From Anniella stebbinsi (Eukaryota; Chordata; Lepidosauria; Squamata; Anniellidae), in the NCBI GenBank assembly GCA_029215795.1, contig JARDYH010000001.1, forward strand, positions 395,845,154-395,909,153: 64,000 nt of DNA, read 5' to 3'. Made by a program: the position numbers and the translations under genes. Numbering within the stretch: position 1 is the first letter of the stretch; each line of letters starts with the position of its first letter. The notes under the pieces are model-generated. The model did not search any database, was not told the DNA's origin, and worked only from the letters and a program-made list of their open reading frames with translations. Of the stretch, positions 9,847-19,612 are shown one piece after another.

Positions 9847-11036
9847 CTTACCTTCTCGGCCCGGTGGCTCCCGTCCGGCGCCGGCGCCTACTACTACTAG
9901 CAGGCTCCGCGGCCTGCTCTAGGGTGGCGCGCCGGGTGATGTCATCACCCGGCGTGCTACTCTAGAGCAGGCCGCGGAGCCTGCTGGAAGTAGTAGGCGC
10001 CGGCGCCGGACGGAAGCCGCCGGGCCAGGAAGGTAAGGAGGGGGTGCGTGGAGGGGAGGAGGGGGCGCGCGGAGGGGGGAGGGGGGAGGGGGGCCCTTAC
10101 CTTTCCGGCCCGGCGGCTCCCGTCCGGCGCCGGCGCCTACTATTCCCAGCAGGCTCCGCGGCCTGCTCTAGGGTGGCGCGCCGGGTGATGTCATCACCCG
10201 GCGCGCTACTCTAGAGCAGGCCGCGGAGCCTGCTGGTAGTAGTAGGCGCCGGCGCCGGACGGGAGCCGCCGGGCCGGAAAGGTAAGGAGGGGGTGCGTGG
10301 AGGGGAGGAGGGGGCGCGCGGAGGGGGGAGGGGGGCCCTTACCTTTCCGGCCCGGCGGCTCCCGTCCGGCGCCGGCGCCTACTATTCCCAGCAGGCTCCG
10401 CGGCCTGCTCTAGGATGGCGCGCCGGGTGATGTCATCACCCGGCGCGCTACTCTAGAGCAGGCCGCGGAGCCTGCTGGAAGTAGTAGGCGCCGGCGCCGG
10501 ACGGGAGCCGCCGGGCCGGAAAGGTAAGGAGGGGGTGCGTGGAGGGGAGGAGGGGGCGCGCGGAGGGGGGAGGGGGGCCCTTACCTTTCCGGCCCGGCGG
10601 CTCCCGTCCGGCGCCGGCGCCTACTATTCCCAGCAGGCTCCGCGGCCTGCTCTAGGATGGCGCGCCGGGTGATGTCATCACCCGGCGCACTACTCTAGAG
10701 CAGGCCGCGGAGCCTGCTGGAAGTAGTAGGCGCCGGCGCCGGACGGGAGCCGCCGGGCCGGAAAGGTAAGGAGGGGGTGCGTGGAGGGGAGGAGGGGGCG
10801 CGCGGAGGGGGGAGGGGGGAGGAGGGGGCGCGCGGAGGGGGGAGGGGGGAGGGGGGCCCTTACCTGCCCGGCCCGGCGGCTCCCGTCCGGCGCCGGCGCC
10901 TACTACTACCAGCAGGCTCCGCGGCCTGCTCCAGGGTGGCGCGCCGGGTGATGTCATCACCCGGCGCGCTACTCGAGAGTAGGCCGCGGAGCCCGCTGGT
11001 AGTAGCCGCCGGCGCCGGACGTGCCGAGAAGGTAAG
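9847..11036. repeat. Five tandem palindromic modules bounded by CTTACC / GGTAAG
   Basis: Modules lie at 9847-10037, 10096-10286, 10338-10528, 10580-10770 and 10859-11036. Palindrome centres at 9942, 10191, 10433, 10675 and 10954 give spacings of 249, 242, 242 and 279 bp. Each module starts CTTACC and ends GGTAAG, with arms of about 95 bp. The third module has only about five mismatches between its arms. The centre is GGGTGATGTCATCACCC. Spacers are purine-rich (AGGGGGG). The near identity of units 2-4 implies recent tandem amplification. GGTAAG on both strands mimics outward-facing splice donors. Confidence 0.85.
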
Positions 11037-11228
11037 TGGCGGGGAAGGGGGCTTACCCCCCCCCCGGAGCCGTCCGCTTCTATCCGCTGGCGCCCGCGGG
11101 CGCCAGCGGATGGAAGCAGGCGGCCCCAGGGGGGGTAGGGAGCGCGGGGGAGGGGGTTTACCTGCCGGGGCCGTCCACAGCGGACGGCCCCGGGGGGGGG
11201 AGGGAGTTAGGCCCCCCCTTACCCACCC

Positions 11229-11291
11229 GCCGCCATTTTTTCCTCATAGACTTGCATTGCAATGCAAGTCTATGGGGAAAAAAATGGCGGC
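11229..11291. promoter_or_regulatory. Inverted YY1-like motif pair in a hairpin
   Basis: GCCGCCATTTTT at 11229-11240 and AAAATGGCGGC at 11281-11291 are inverted copies of the YY1 consensus. They frame the palindrome AGACTTGCATTGCAATGCAA. The same arrangement is present in the related element at 47893-47975. YY1 sites are known drivers of some transposon promoters; function here is inference. Confidence 0.45.
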
Positions 11292-11575
11292 CGATCCAAA
11301 AATTTCCGATTTTTGGATCGGGATCGGACTCGATCCGGTCCGGGGGGCCTCCGATTTTGTCCGAACCGGTCCGGGACAAAATTGGAGGTCCCGATCCGGG
11401 TCCCGATCCGATCCGGGGGGTCCGTGCACACCCCTAATACAGAACAAAACCCAGCTTGAGCCAAAGCAATAAGGGAGCTGGGTGGGTTTCAGTGGTGTTC
11501 TTGACATCGCTGAAACCACATTTTAATTCATCGCAGCTGCTTGTGTGCAAGTCATGGTTCGCCATAGCCTTCCAA

Positions 11576-11613
<38 letters not shown>
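11576..11613 (+). repeat. (AAT)n microsatellite
   Basis: About 12 AAT units directly after the hAT-type element's downstream flank. No LINE tail signature precedes it. Confidence 0.95.
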
Positions 11614-11614
<1 letters not shown>

Positions 11615-11711
11615 CTTGCGTTCTATCTACATGGCATGGCAGGGGGTCCTTGAGAGAATCGTCAGAGCCAGAAGGAAAATAATTTGAAGGGTCAGGCCTG
11701 GCCTGAGCCTG

Positions 11712-11849
11712 AGCAGTGGAAGCTGGTGGCTCCGATGTCCGTGGGGCAGTGACAACTCACTAACCCATGGTTCAAGAAACAACCCATGGTTCAACAAAAC
11801 CCACACTCAACCATGGAGTGTGGGTTAGTGTGTTGTGTGAACAGCCCTA
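11712..11849. repeat. Repeat scrap joined to a small MITE
   Basis: GCAGTGGAAGCTGGTGGCTC at 11710-11730 belongs to the GGCTCCRATGTC family. It is followed at 11752-11849 by a MITE end pair, CACTAACCCATGGTTC and GGTTAGTGTGTTGTGTGAAC, similar to the element at 3089-3303. The junction implies one broke the other. Confidence 0.5.
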
Positions 11850-12780
11850 ATGTCAATGGGCTACTAAGCCAGGTAGTAGAGAGGGCAATGGAGGCAGGTA
11901 AATATGGTAGATATATGGAGAATGCTGGGAAGTGTAGGACTTTTTTCCGTCTAAACATGCAGACGATTGCACCCTAAGCCACTTTTTATTGCAGCAGCGG
12001 ATGGAGCAAAAGAAAAAAATAAATAAAGGGGCAGAAAACATGATTTTGTGTGAGGCGCACTGATTGGCCTGTCAGTGGAAACAACGTCTGTACATCTTCT
12101 TTGTGTTTTAGTCTGAAGAGCCACATTTCGGAAGAGGGTGCAGAGTACAAGGGGGAGGGGGCGGACATGCTCAGGTGGTGGCTGGAGGTTGGGGTGGAGG
12201 GAGGGGTAGATCTCTGTTTGTGGTGGGGGGCTGATGCAGCCCCTTGCTTGAAAGAGCTGGCACTATAGCAAGTTGTTCACTTGCATTTCGCACTTGCGCC
12301 TCCATCCCAAGGTTTGACGGGAGAAAAGAGAGACGCCGCTCTGCTTGCAACGCTCTGATCCTCACACAGAGGATCATGACTGCTGTCGGGCCAGTTATAC
12401 GTTTCTGAAGGCTCTTACAGGCTTGCTGTAGGCTGGATTGATTTCTTCTGCAGTGAGCGGTCCTATAATATACTTTCATACCTGTTTGTTCAAGGTGAAC
12501 CTCACCAGCTGCAGGACATGGGCTGCCAGGTGGGCTTGGCACGCCACGGTGCCTTACTGTTCATGCATGTGCATTTCATGGGCGCTTGAATCCAAATGCC
12601 TCCTGCTCAGAAATTTCACTTCTAGAGAGCCATAGGTGGGGGATGACACTTTAGAGCACAAGAGAGACCACTAACAACGTTAAAAAGAAGAGAGGTCCCC
12701 CGCAATCTCCTCTAAAAAGGACAGATACCCAGCCCACCCCCCAAATTAGGGGCCATTCCTGGCAAATAGGGACAGGTAGA
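11850..12780. other. No recognisable feature
   Basis: Mixed unique DNA. The stretch GTCTAAACATGCAGACGATT at 11950-11970 resembles the inner arm of the MITE at 17845. A G-rich run lies at 12180-12230. Small open frames (for example the minus strand at 12171-12542) lack recognisable domains. Confidence 0.4.
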
Positions 12781-12782
12781 GT

Positions 12783-13030
12783 GCATAGAATTGTAGAGTT
12801 GGAAGGGGCCTATAAGGCCATCAAGTCCAACCCCCTGCTCAATGCAGGAATCCACCTTAAAGCATCCCTGACAGATGGCTGTCCAGCTGCTTCTTGAATA
12901 CCTCAAGTGTGGGAGAGCCCACAAACTCCCTCGGTCATGGGTTCCATTGTTGTACTGCTCTAACAGCCAGGATGGTTTTCCTGATGTCCAGCCGGAATCA
13001 GGTTTCCTGTAACTGTGCGCATTTGGTAAA
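12783..13030 (-). mobile_element. CR1-type LINE, 3' end
   Basis: The plus strand begins ATAGAATTGTAGAGTTGGAA, then GGGGCCTATAAGGCCATCAA, and continues with a CCTGATGTCCAGCCGG block. This is the antisense of the classical amniote CR1 3' terminus. It shares the layout of the copies at 46945 and 49924 and is 5' truncated. Confidence 0.85.
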
Positions 13031-13172
13031 TGCTCATTCAGTTTTGCCTTTTGTTTCCACTCTGCTAATCACTTTTCTAACAGAAGGCATCATTACTAAA
13101 TAATTCCCATCATCTGCAACATTGGGTCTATTGTGAGCAGGCATGCAGAGGCTTGGTATTTGGAATGCTATT

Positions 13173-13393
13173 GGATTGATCGATCAACACAATAAACTGG
13201 GGGGGGGGGACAATCATCAGTTGTATTTACTATCATGTTGTCCAAATGCTGCCATAGTCAACTCAGCGCTGATCCTAATCCACACCACAGTTGATTATTT
13301 ATTACCATGTTGTGTGGGGAGTACCCCCTAGATGAACAACTGTAAAGTTGATTATTACCACACCATTGACTATCGTGTTGTCCAAATTCAGCC
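13173..13393 (-). mobile_element. MITE, copy 1 of the GGCTCAATTCGG family
   Basis: It is the inverted equivalent of the copies at 34514 and 60192. It shares CAACACAATAAACTGG, CATAGTCAACTCAGCGCTGA and ACCATGTTGTGTGGGGAGTA, and ends ATCGTGTTGTCCAAATTCAG. Its left terminus is decayed and a G-run has expanded at 13200-13210. It has no coding capacity. Confidence 0.75.
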
Positions 13394-13429
13394 AGTGACT
13401 ACTTCAATAACTGATTGATTCAGCTGAGT

Positions 13430-13625
13430 GATTCAGTCCTGCTTACTTCTGAGTAGACATGCAGAAGTCTTGTCTTACTTACTTCTGAATAGGCTTAAAA
13501 TGGTAGTAATCCTATTTGGCCCCACCTACGGATGTAATACAGCCTCTGAAACCTTTCCCAAGATGCAATTTAGCCCTCAGGCTGAAAAAAGCACCCCCTG
13601 CTCTAGTATATCCTTCCCCTGATGG
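13430..13625. repeat. Decayed MITE scraps
   Basis: GCTTACTTCTGAGTAGACAT and its near repeat TACTTACTTCTGAATAGG belong to the squamate CAATGGGACTTACTCC family. AGCCCTCAGGCTGAAAAAAG at 13571-13590 is related to 20695-20720. There are no clean ends. Confidence 0.4.
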
Positions 13626-13687
13626 GCTACTTTTTTATAAATGAAAAGCGAGGTGTTCTTTTTATAACACAGGGGAGCATTAAAATA

Positions 13688-14008
13688 GTGTGACCATTTG
13701 AAAAGGAGGACAGGGCTTCTGTATCTTTACCAGATTTATTTATTTATTGTATGTCTATACCGCCCAATAGCCAAATCTCTCTGGGGACTTCAGCAGGTGT
13801 CATTTGTATGCCCGCAGCACCTGGTGAAATTCCCTCATCATCACAACAGTTAAAGTTGCAGGAGCCCTGTCTTCTTGACCAGATACAAAATGAAGAGGGG
13901 ATTTCACCAGGTACTGCAGGCATACAAACGACACCAGCTGAAATTCCCTTTTCAACAGAAGTATTAAAGATACAGGAGTCCAGTTCTCCTTTTCATATGG
14001 TCACCCTA
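13688..14008. mobile_element. Foldback MITE (GTGACCATATGGAAAGGAGG family) with an L2 tail inserted
   Basis: The left half carries AAAAGGAGGACAGGGCTTCT and CACCTGGTGAAATTCC. The right half repeats these in reverse, ending CCTTTTCATATGGTCACCC. The pair makes long inverted arms, as at 30347-30656. An L2 3' tail in reverse orientation (13732-13787, with TATACCGCCCAATAGCC) interrupts the left arm. The 130-codon frame over it is repeat-derived. Confidence 0.7.
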
Positions 14009-14166
14009 ATAACACCCCTCCATCTTCTGAAATGGTGCCATCCCAGAAGGACTCCACTGTTCACTTTCGTTGGGTGTGCATCTCAACCCTCATCCAGCTG
14101 TACCAGAAGGACCACAGCAAAGATATCTGCCGGTGCAGAGTAGTTCGGAGAGTTATAAATTTTGAA

Positions 14167-14345
14167 TTAGAACATAAAACCAGCTGAGTTGAATAGACCC
14201 ACATTCCATCTAGCCCAGAACTCTGTCTCCAGCCTCCGCCAACCAGTGTCGGAAATGGCAGAGGAAGGCATAAAGTCCTAATAATGCACCTAATTGTAGA
14301 ATCCTATCCTACAGGGGGAAATTTCTGTCTTAACCCAGCTGGCAG
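14167..14345 (-). mobile_element. CR1-like LINE 3' fragment
   Basis: It reads ACATAAAACCAGCTGAGTTG, then CATTCCATCTAGCCCAGAAC, then ATAATGCACCTAATTGTAGA. This is the antisense of a reptilian CR1 3' terminus, decayed. Confidence 0.65.
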
Positions 14346-14642
14346 GCTCCTCAGGCCCCAAGGCAAAAAAGGATCGATAGCCTGTTATGATTCTCACCAT
14401 ATCAAATGTCAGTCCACATGCCACTCCTGTTCACATAAATGTCAGATCTCGTGAAGCTCACTGTTGCTGTTCTGTAGCTCTCGGCACCGTCTGAAGAGAT
14501 TCCTGTGTTCTGGCCCTCCTCAGACATACTGTGCAGACTGGCTAAGCACAGACAAAAAGCTTCCCTCCCCTCAAAGCAAGCCCTAGCTCAGTGGCCGAGT
14601 GCATGCTTACTTCCCCTACCTGGTGTGGATTTTGGCTCTCCC

Positions 14643-14890
14643 CAGGGCCAGCCCGACTATTAGGCAGAGTGAAGCAGTTGTCTCAGGTGTGAAAGGAAGG
14701 ACTTGTGTGCCATGTGATGTGCTGTGTGCATCCAAAGTTAGCCAGGTGCTTTCAGGAGGACTGCAGAATGCTGTCTCATCACCAATGTTGAAGGAGGATT
14801 CAACTGCGGGTCCAGTTGGCTTTTGTACATGGAATGGGAGGGGCTCCGTCTTGTCCTTCGCCTCAGGCAGCAATCTGTCTTGAGTTGCCC
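14643..14890 (+). mobile_element. Non-autonomous hAT-type element (CAGGGCCAGCCC family)
   Basis: It starts CAGGGCCAGCCCGACTATTA. It contains TTGGCTTTTGTACATGGAAT, the reverse of which is at 955-972, and ends near GGCAGCAATCTGTCTTGAG. The right terminus is eroded. It is non-coding. Confidence 0.7.
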
Positions 14891-15088
14891 CCGGCACTTC
14901 CATTTGGGGCTACCACACAGAGGTCTCTCTCTGGGGTCAGGATTAGGAGGCAGACACTCATTAGGGTACATTGCTCACCATCTAGTGGCAATGTCATAAA
15001 TTGCAGAGGTGCCACCAAGAAGATGCCAAAAAGGCCATGCTCGGTATTGATTCATGATTACATTTCTACCCCGCCCTTCGTTGTTGCT

Positions 15089-15716
15089 TAGGGTGACCAT
15101 CCACCCGGATTTGTCCAGACATGCCCGGGAAATGGGGAGCAAATCCGCATCTGGGCAGAAAAACTGTTTTGGGGGGCCAAATCCGGAAATTTAGCCCCCC
15201 AAAAGGGTGACCAGATAGCCCTGGGGCGATCCGGGCCAACCGGGGTGCAGCGGGGGCAAACCGGGGCGGCGGGGGATCACGCGGCGGTGGCGGGAGGCTG
15301 GCGGCGCAAGGCACTTACCTGCTGGGGCATCCGCTTCCCTCCGGTGCTTGGAATCTACTGAGAAACAGGCTTCGCGGCCTGTCTCTCAGTAGCATGCCGG
15401 GTGATGATGTCATCACCTGGCGCGCTACTGAGAGACAGGCCAGGAAGCCTGTTTCTCAGTAGATTCCGAGCACCGGAGGGAAGCGGACGCCCCAGCCAGT
15501 AAGGAGTGCGGGGCGGGCGGCGCAGCGCGGGGGGGCGGCGCGGGGCGAGGGGGCGGCGCGGGTGGGGGGCAGCGCGGGGCGGGCGGCGGCGCGAGGCATG
15601 CGGGCGGGGAGCGGCGCGGGGCGGGGCGGCACGGGCGCGCGGTGGGGGGTTTGTTTTGGGTGGGTGGGGTGGCGGGGGGGGTCCGGGATTTTGATCCTCA
15701 AAATCTGGTCACCCTA
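15089..15716. mobile_element. Non-autonomous hAT-type element with a palindromic GC-rich core
   Basis: The termini TAGGGTGACC (15089-15098) and GGTCACCCTA (15707-15716) are exact inverted repeats. They are flanked by a perfect 8-bp duplication TTGTTGCT at 15081-15088 and 15717-15724, supporting hAT. A second GGGTGACCAGAT lies inside at about 15205, so the element may be composite. The core at 15315-15505 is a palindrome bounded by CTTACCTG and CAGTAAG with centre GGTGATGATGTCATCACC. It shares arm motifs with the elements at 9592 and 47801, although the terminal repeats differ from theirs. The second half is a G-rich CpG tract. No transposase. Confidence 0.85.
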
Positions 15717-15719
15717 TTG

Positions 15720-16095
15720 TTGCTATTCGCTTGTTACGTGGTCCAGACACGGGGATATCCCTTTTGTGGATGCTTGTGGTCCAGGTTGGCTCCAGACTGG
15801 TGGTCCTGGGGTGCAGAGGAGTGAGGTCAGCCTACTCGCGAGTTTAAAAATAGCGTGTGCCCCAGCATGGGCCTGCCTCACAGGGCAGGTGGTCTGGCTC
15901 TGCGGTGCCCAGTTTCAATTCCTGGCATCCCCAGCCAAGGATGTACACTAGAAGGACAACTACTCTGCCCTGGCATGGAGTCACTATTGCGTTCCTGCAA
16001 CTGGTGCAGGATGGAGACTGGAGCAAGTGTCATACTAAGGCGGGAGGGGAAGACCCAGATTTTGTATCCTAGGCAAGACCTTAAAGACTGATTTA
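15720..16095. other. No recognisable feature
   Basis: Unique DNA just outside the hAT-type element. Two overlapping plus-strand frames exist, but neither shows domains or splice context. Confidence 0.4.
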
Positions 16096-16104
16096 TTGCT
16101 CAAG

Positions 16105-16410
16105 CCAGACAGAGCTGGCTCCAGGTTTTTGAGAGTGCCTTTGGGCAAGACACCCTTAATGCCCCCCCTCCCTTTTCACCAAAACTCCTTCTCTTCATCA
16201 TTGCGATCACCTGATTGTTTACCAGGCACAGAGCCAGAAAGGAAGATGGCTGCGGCATCTCCTGTTCCTCTTTCTCACCACCGCCCTTGTCTGGGCCAGA
16301 GCAGGACGGGTTGCCGTGGTGAAGAGGAGAGGCTCTCCTTGTCAGCGGGCCCCCTGTTGGCATGTGGGCCTTCGACAAGGGCCTGACTGAGCCACCCCTT
16401 GGCCCTGAAA
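16105..16410 (+). repeat. Dispersed repeat (CTCCAGGTTTTTGAGRG family)
   Basis: It begins GGCTCCAGGTTTTTGAGAGT and GGGCAAGACACCCTTAATGC. It goes on through TCTGGGCCAGAGCAGGACGG and CAGCGGGCCCCCTGTTGGCA. Copies or parts lie at 34440-35030, 37507-37617, 51380-52260 and 57438-58260. The class is uncertain: there are no clear terminal repeats and no frame. Confidence 0.65.
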
Positions 16411-16472
16411 TCAGCTTAGGCTGCCTCTACAAGAGAGGTTTAAAGCTCTTTCAAGGTGCTTTAAAAAATTTA

Positions 16473-16770
16473 CCTCTACAAGAATAGAGCGCAAATCGGG
16501 CGTAGAGGCGCGTTATCTCTCCGATTATGCGCATTATCAAATGCGCGTTAAACAGCGAGTTTTATTTTGCTCCAGCCGTTAAAGCACATTTTGACTATGT
16601 GAACAAGCGCTTATGCGCATTAACTACTTGTAAAGCGCATTTTGGTTATCTGTTAATGCGCTTCGCCGCCTCTCGATGCCTCTCGTGCAGAGGTATTAGG
16701 CGTAAATGCGCTTCAGCGATTATGTGCATAATTGCCTAACCGGGCGCAAAAGCGAATCCTTGTAGAGGGG
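16473..16770. mobile_element. CpG-rich MITE with CCTCTACAAG ends
   Basis: CCTCTACAAG at 16473 pairs with CTTGTAGAGG ending near 16768. A second CCTCTACAAG lies at about 16426. The interior is full of GCGC-centred words (ATGCGCATTA, AAATGCGCG, GGCGCGTTA, AAGCGCATT). It has kept an unusual number of CpGs for a vertebrate repeat. No frame or target duplication is seen. Confidence 0.6.
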
Positions 16771-16779
16771 ACCTTAGTG

Positions 16780-17635
16780 GAATTAGGAGGAGTCACGTGA
16801 GAGCGGTGGTGATGGAGAAGCCGAAGAAAGGCTCGTCATGACGTCTGTTCTTCAGTTCCTGCTAGAAAAACTGGCTCCGGAGGAGTCTTTAAATGAGAGA
16901 GCAAGTCTCGGCCTGTACTCCAGGGAGTAAACTTACCCAGCCGGCCCTCATTAGACTTATTAAACCTGGCAATGATACACACCATTGCACAAGATGATTC
17001 AGAGGAGCCGGCCTTCCCTGGCAAGAGCTCAGCAGCAAGCATTCGTAACCGCAATGGTTGTGCTGCAAGAAATAGGCCCCCTTCTAGCAAATCCCGGGCA
17101 AATCCCCCGTCGATGCCCTCAGAGCTCTGTCATCCAATCTCAGGGCCCTTCTGGATGGAAAGCACTTTCCCCGAGAGATATTGGTTTGCACTTGTGCCAG
17201 AAGAAGCAAGGCATAATAACAGGGGAAGGGGACTTCTCACACACACTTACCTGAGAATCCATCCCATTCAACACAGTGAACATCCACAGGTTTGGAATTG
17301 AATGGCACAATTCCCTGTTTGCTAAAATAGGATATGTAACCGAACAGGAGGGTTTTTATTTCTTTTTTTGTAGGGCTGCTTAAAGTAGAGTTAACTGTTT
17401 AATTCATACGCATTATGTTTGCGTTAATTTGAATATGGCAAAACAACAATTTTTGAAACAAGAATTTTATTTTCTTGGTTTTTCGGTGATGCACACACAG
17501 ATCATAGGAAGCACCATCTTAGAAGAGGCATTCCTTCAGTGTGTGAGACAAGAGGGAATGCCTTTTTTAAGATGAGGCTCACCAGCTGCCATTTTCCCAC
17601 ACAGATATATAGATAGAAATAGAAATAGGGTTTTT
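16780..17635. other. No recognisable feature
   Basis: Unique sequence. Complementary open frames at 16836-17090 (minus) and 16972-17301 (plus) overlap and have no recognisable domain. The stretch becomes AT-rich after 17330. Confidence 0.4.
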
Positions 17636-17639
17636 GTGT

Positions 17640-17830
17640 TTTTGTGGTGTTGTTGTGCTTTGACCCAGAAGGATATTGTAATTTTAACTTGTTTTTATGC
17701 TTTATGCTTTTACATTTTGTATATTGGTGTTTTAATTGTTCAATGTTTTTAATTTTTGTAAACCGCCCAGAGAGCTTTGGCTATGGGGCGGTATATAAAT
17801 GGAATAAAATAAATAAATAAATAAATAAAT
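17640..17830 (+). mobile_element. L2-type LINE 3' tail
   Basis: It carries TTTTAATTGTTCAATGTTTT and the signature GTAAACCGCCCAGAGAGCTT, then TGGGGCGGTATATAAATGGA, and ends in AATAAATAAATAAATAAATA. The coding part is absent. Confidence 0.85.
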
Positions 17831-17844
17831 CCTGCCCAATTAAC

Positions 17845-17955
17845 CAGGGCACCACTTTAGTCCTGGAAAGGCACATTCCTATGCATGTTTAGACAGAAAA
17901 GAAGTCCTAGGACTCTTTTTTGGTCTAAACATGCATAGGATTGTGCCCTAAAGGT
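17845..17955. mobile_element. Small palindromic MITE (CCTATGCATGTTTAGAC arms)
   Basis: CCTATGCATGTTTAGAC and GTCTAAACATGCATAGG are exact 17-bp inverted arms around a short AAGAAGTCCTAGGACTC centre. The ends read GGCACATTCC and GATTGTGCCC. It belongs with the squamate GCAATCCTATGC-type repeats. Confidence 0.65.
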
Positions 17956-17971
17956 GCTTTAATAAATTAAT

Positions 17972-18110
17972 CTAGGGATAGGTAACCTGGTGCCCTCCAG
18001 ATATTTTGGACTACAACTCCCACAATCCCTGACCATTGGCTATACTGTCTAGGGCTTATGGGAGTTGTAGTCCAAAACATCTGGGAGTACCAAATCACCT
18101 GCCTCTGGAT
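17972..18110. mobile_element. Palindromic MITE (CTCCAGATRTTTTGGACT family)
   Basis: The left arm ACCTGGTGCCCTCCAGATAT, then TTTGGACTACAACTCC, is mirrored by GGGAGTTGTAGTCCAAAACA, then TCTGG. It is a foldback structure with no frame. Confidence 0.8.
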
Positions 18111-18211
18111 TAATCTTACTGATCAGTCATTTCAGTTCTGCAGCTCTAGTTTTGGGAAGATTGGGTGATTTTTTTAAAAAAAGAAGATATTTTATAGAGA
18201 GTCTAACTAAT

Positions 18212-18310
18212 AGCCTTCTCCAACTCAGTGCTCTCCAGATGTGCTGGACTCCAGGTGACTGGGATGATGGGTGTTGTAGTCCAACACAGCGGGAGGGGAC
18301 CAGGTTAGGG
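18212..18310. mobile_element. Palindromic MITE, decayed copy
   Basis: CTCCAACTCAGTGCTCTCCA and GTTGTAGTCCAACACAGCGG are the two arms of the same family as 17972-18110, with substitutions in both. Confidence 0.6.
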
Positions 18311-18314
18311 GAGG

Positions 18315-19050
18315 TTGGATTACAAGGTGAAGTGATGCCCTCTGCCTCCTGATGAATCTCCTCCACCTATTCATAGTGGATGGATTGCCATGTGTCTTCC
18401 CTGTTCTGCTCCAAGCGTTGAATCCCTCTCCCTTTTGGTGGAATCCCAAAGTCTGATGGGTGGTGACTCTTGTGAGCAGAAATGGCTCTCTGTTGTCAGC
18501 ACATTCACCTGATGCTATGATGTCAGGATCTAGATTCCTCCTGAACGTTTGGTTCCAGCCTGATGAAAAGATAGAGGCTCTCCCAGACGCGGAATTCCCA
18601 TTCCAAATCCTGGCATTGAAGATGCCTACAGAGATAGGAAGGAGTCTGATTTGACAGGTCTTTCCACTTTGGCTTTAGACGTAAACATTATTCAGCAGAA
18701 GTGGAGAAGTGCGATGATGTAGTGCCTCTTGGGCTGGGCTGGCACTCATGTCCTAATTGCAAAGAAGGACGGACTGGAGCTATAAGGAGTGGGCAGGACG
18801 CATTGGAAGGCAACTGGAAGGAGCAAATTGCAGCCCATAGCAGTGATCACTCCATTGGGCCCTGCTGATCTGGAAGGGGGATTCCCTCTCTTAGCCCATT
18901 GCTGCTTCCCACACATTTGAGCTTTCTGTTTTCATACCGTAGCATGTTGCGACACTTCTTCCTTTGCATTGTGGTTCTGCACTGCAGTTCACTTCTGACA
19001 CCATGTTTTGTATATGCCACATGTTCCCGGTATGATCCTACCCATGCACT
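18315..19050. other. No recognisable feature
   Basis: Unique DNA with no domain-bearing frame. A plus-strand frame at 18460-18654 is short and unremarkable. Confidence 0.4.
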
Positions 19051-19054
19051 ATGA

Positions 19055-19330
19055 TTTTCATCTGATGCCCTCCTCCAAGTGCCTCCTCTGAGGGAGATTT
19101 AGAGTGTGGCAGCAAGGGAGAGGGGCCTTCTCAGTGGTACCCTCCCTGCATGACGGAACAATTTCCCCAGTGATTACTTTATGTTGCCCACCTCATGCCA
19201 ACATTGTCATCTTCCCAGTGCCATGTTAAGACTTTCCTCTGCTCCCAGGTATTCGGCAGCATAGGATAAGATTTTTAACAGGCCCTAGGATTTTTATTGT
19301 TCATCATGCAAAATCCTGTCATATTTTATA
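19055..19330 (+). mobile_element. L2-type LINE fragment
   Basis: GGCAGCAAGGGAGAGGGGCC, then TTCTCAGTGGTACC, then CCAACATTGTCATCTTCCCA, then GACTTTCCTCTGCTCCCAGG follow the L2 ORF2 tail order seen in the cleaner copy at 41530-41680. Frameshifted and decayed. Confidence 0.7.
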
Positions 19331-19369
19331 CGGAAATGGTTTTATATTACATTATTATAATGTATTGTC

Positions 19370-19612
19370 CCCCCCCCCCCTTTGGGAAGTTTGTGCAAAT
19401 TTTATTGTAGAAAAACACACACTTTTTAAAAAAATGGCCAAAAATGTGCATTTCCCCCGTAAGCTAAAGCATGAAAATGTACAGGGGGGGGGGGTGAATT
19501 TGTGCATTTGCACATGTGCAAATTTGCTCAAATTTGGAAACTGAAAAAATCCAATTCCAACAATGGGTGGATAACAGAACGGATGCAATCCATACATCCC
19601 TAGCCATTTCTC
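19370..19612. mobile_element. AT-rich MITE ending CATCCCTA
   Basis: It contains AAAAATGTGCATTTCCCCC and ATTTGTGCATTTGCACATGT and ends CCATACATCCCTA. The end resembles the TAGGGATGT terminus of the hAT-type families. Comparable AT-rich copies lie at 22440, 25610, 29289, 51185 and 56935. No target duplication is visible. Confidence 0.45.

Larger units (their letters stand above)
9592..11436. mobile_element. GC-rich non-autonomous hAT-type element with tandem palindromes
   Basis: The ends are TAGGGATGTGCAC (9592-9604) and GTGCACACCCCTA (11424-11436). They are flanked by a perfect 8-bp duplication ATACAGAA at 9584-9591 and 11437-11444. Terminal inverted repeats plus an 8-bp duplication support the hAT superfamily. 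Subterminal zones at both ends are packed with GATCGG and CCGATC words, reminiscent of transposase-binding repeats. The interior is a CpG-rich array of five palindromic modules (9847-11036), followed by two shorter palindromes and an inverted YY1-like pair. Open frames of up to 231 codons are low-complexity Gly/Pro/Arg/Ala translations of GC-rich DNA, not a transposase. Uneroded CpGs and the intact duplication imply a young insertion. Confidence 0.85.

Noticed and set aside
9847..11036. CRISPR-like array of spaced repeats
   Set aside because: Units are long palindromes of about 190 bp with similar spacers, in a vertebrate repeat context.
9800..11440. A host gene CpG island
   Set aside because: The GC-rich DNA is bounded exactly by terminal inverted repeats and an 8-bp duplication, so it belongs to the transposon.
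10777..11472. Plus-strand open frame of 231 codons in the GC-rich element
   Set aside because: The product is a low-complexity Gly/Arg/Pro translation of tandem palindromes, and overlapping frames on both strands are similar. No transposase motif.
13751..14143. Plus-strand open frame of 130 codons
   Set aside because: It is the translation of a foldback MITE with an inserted L2 tail.
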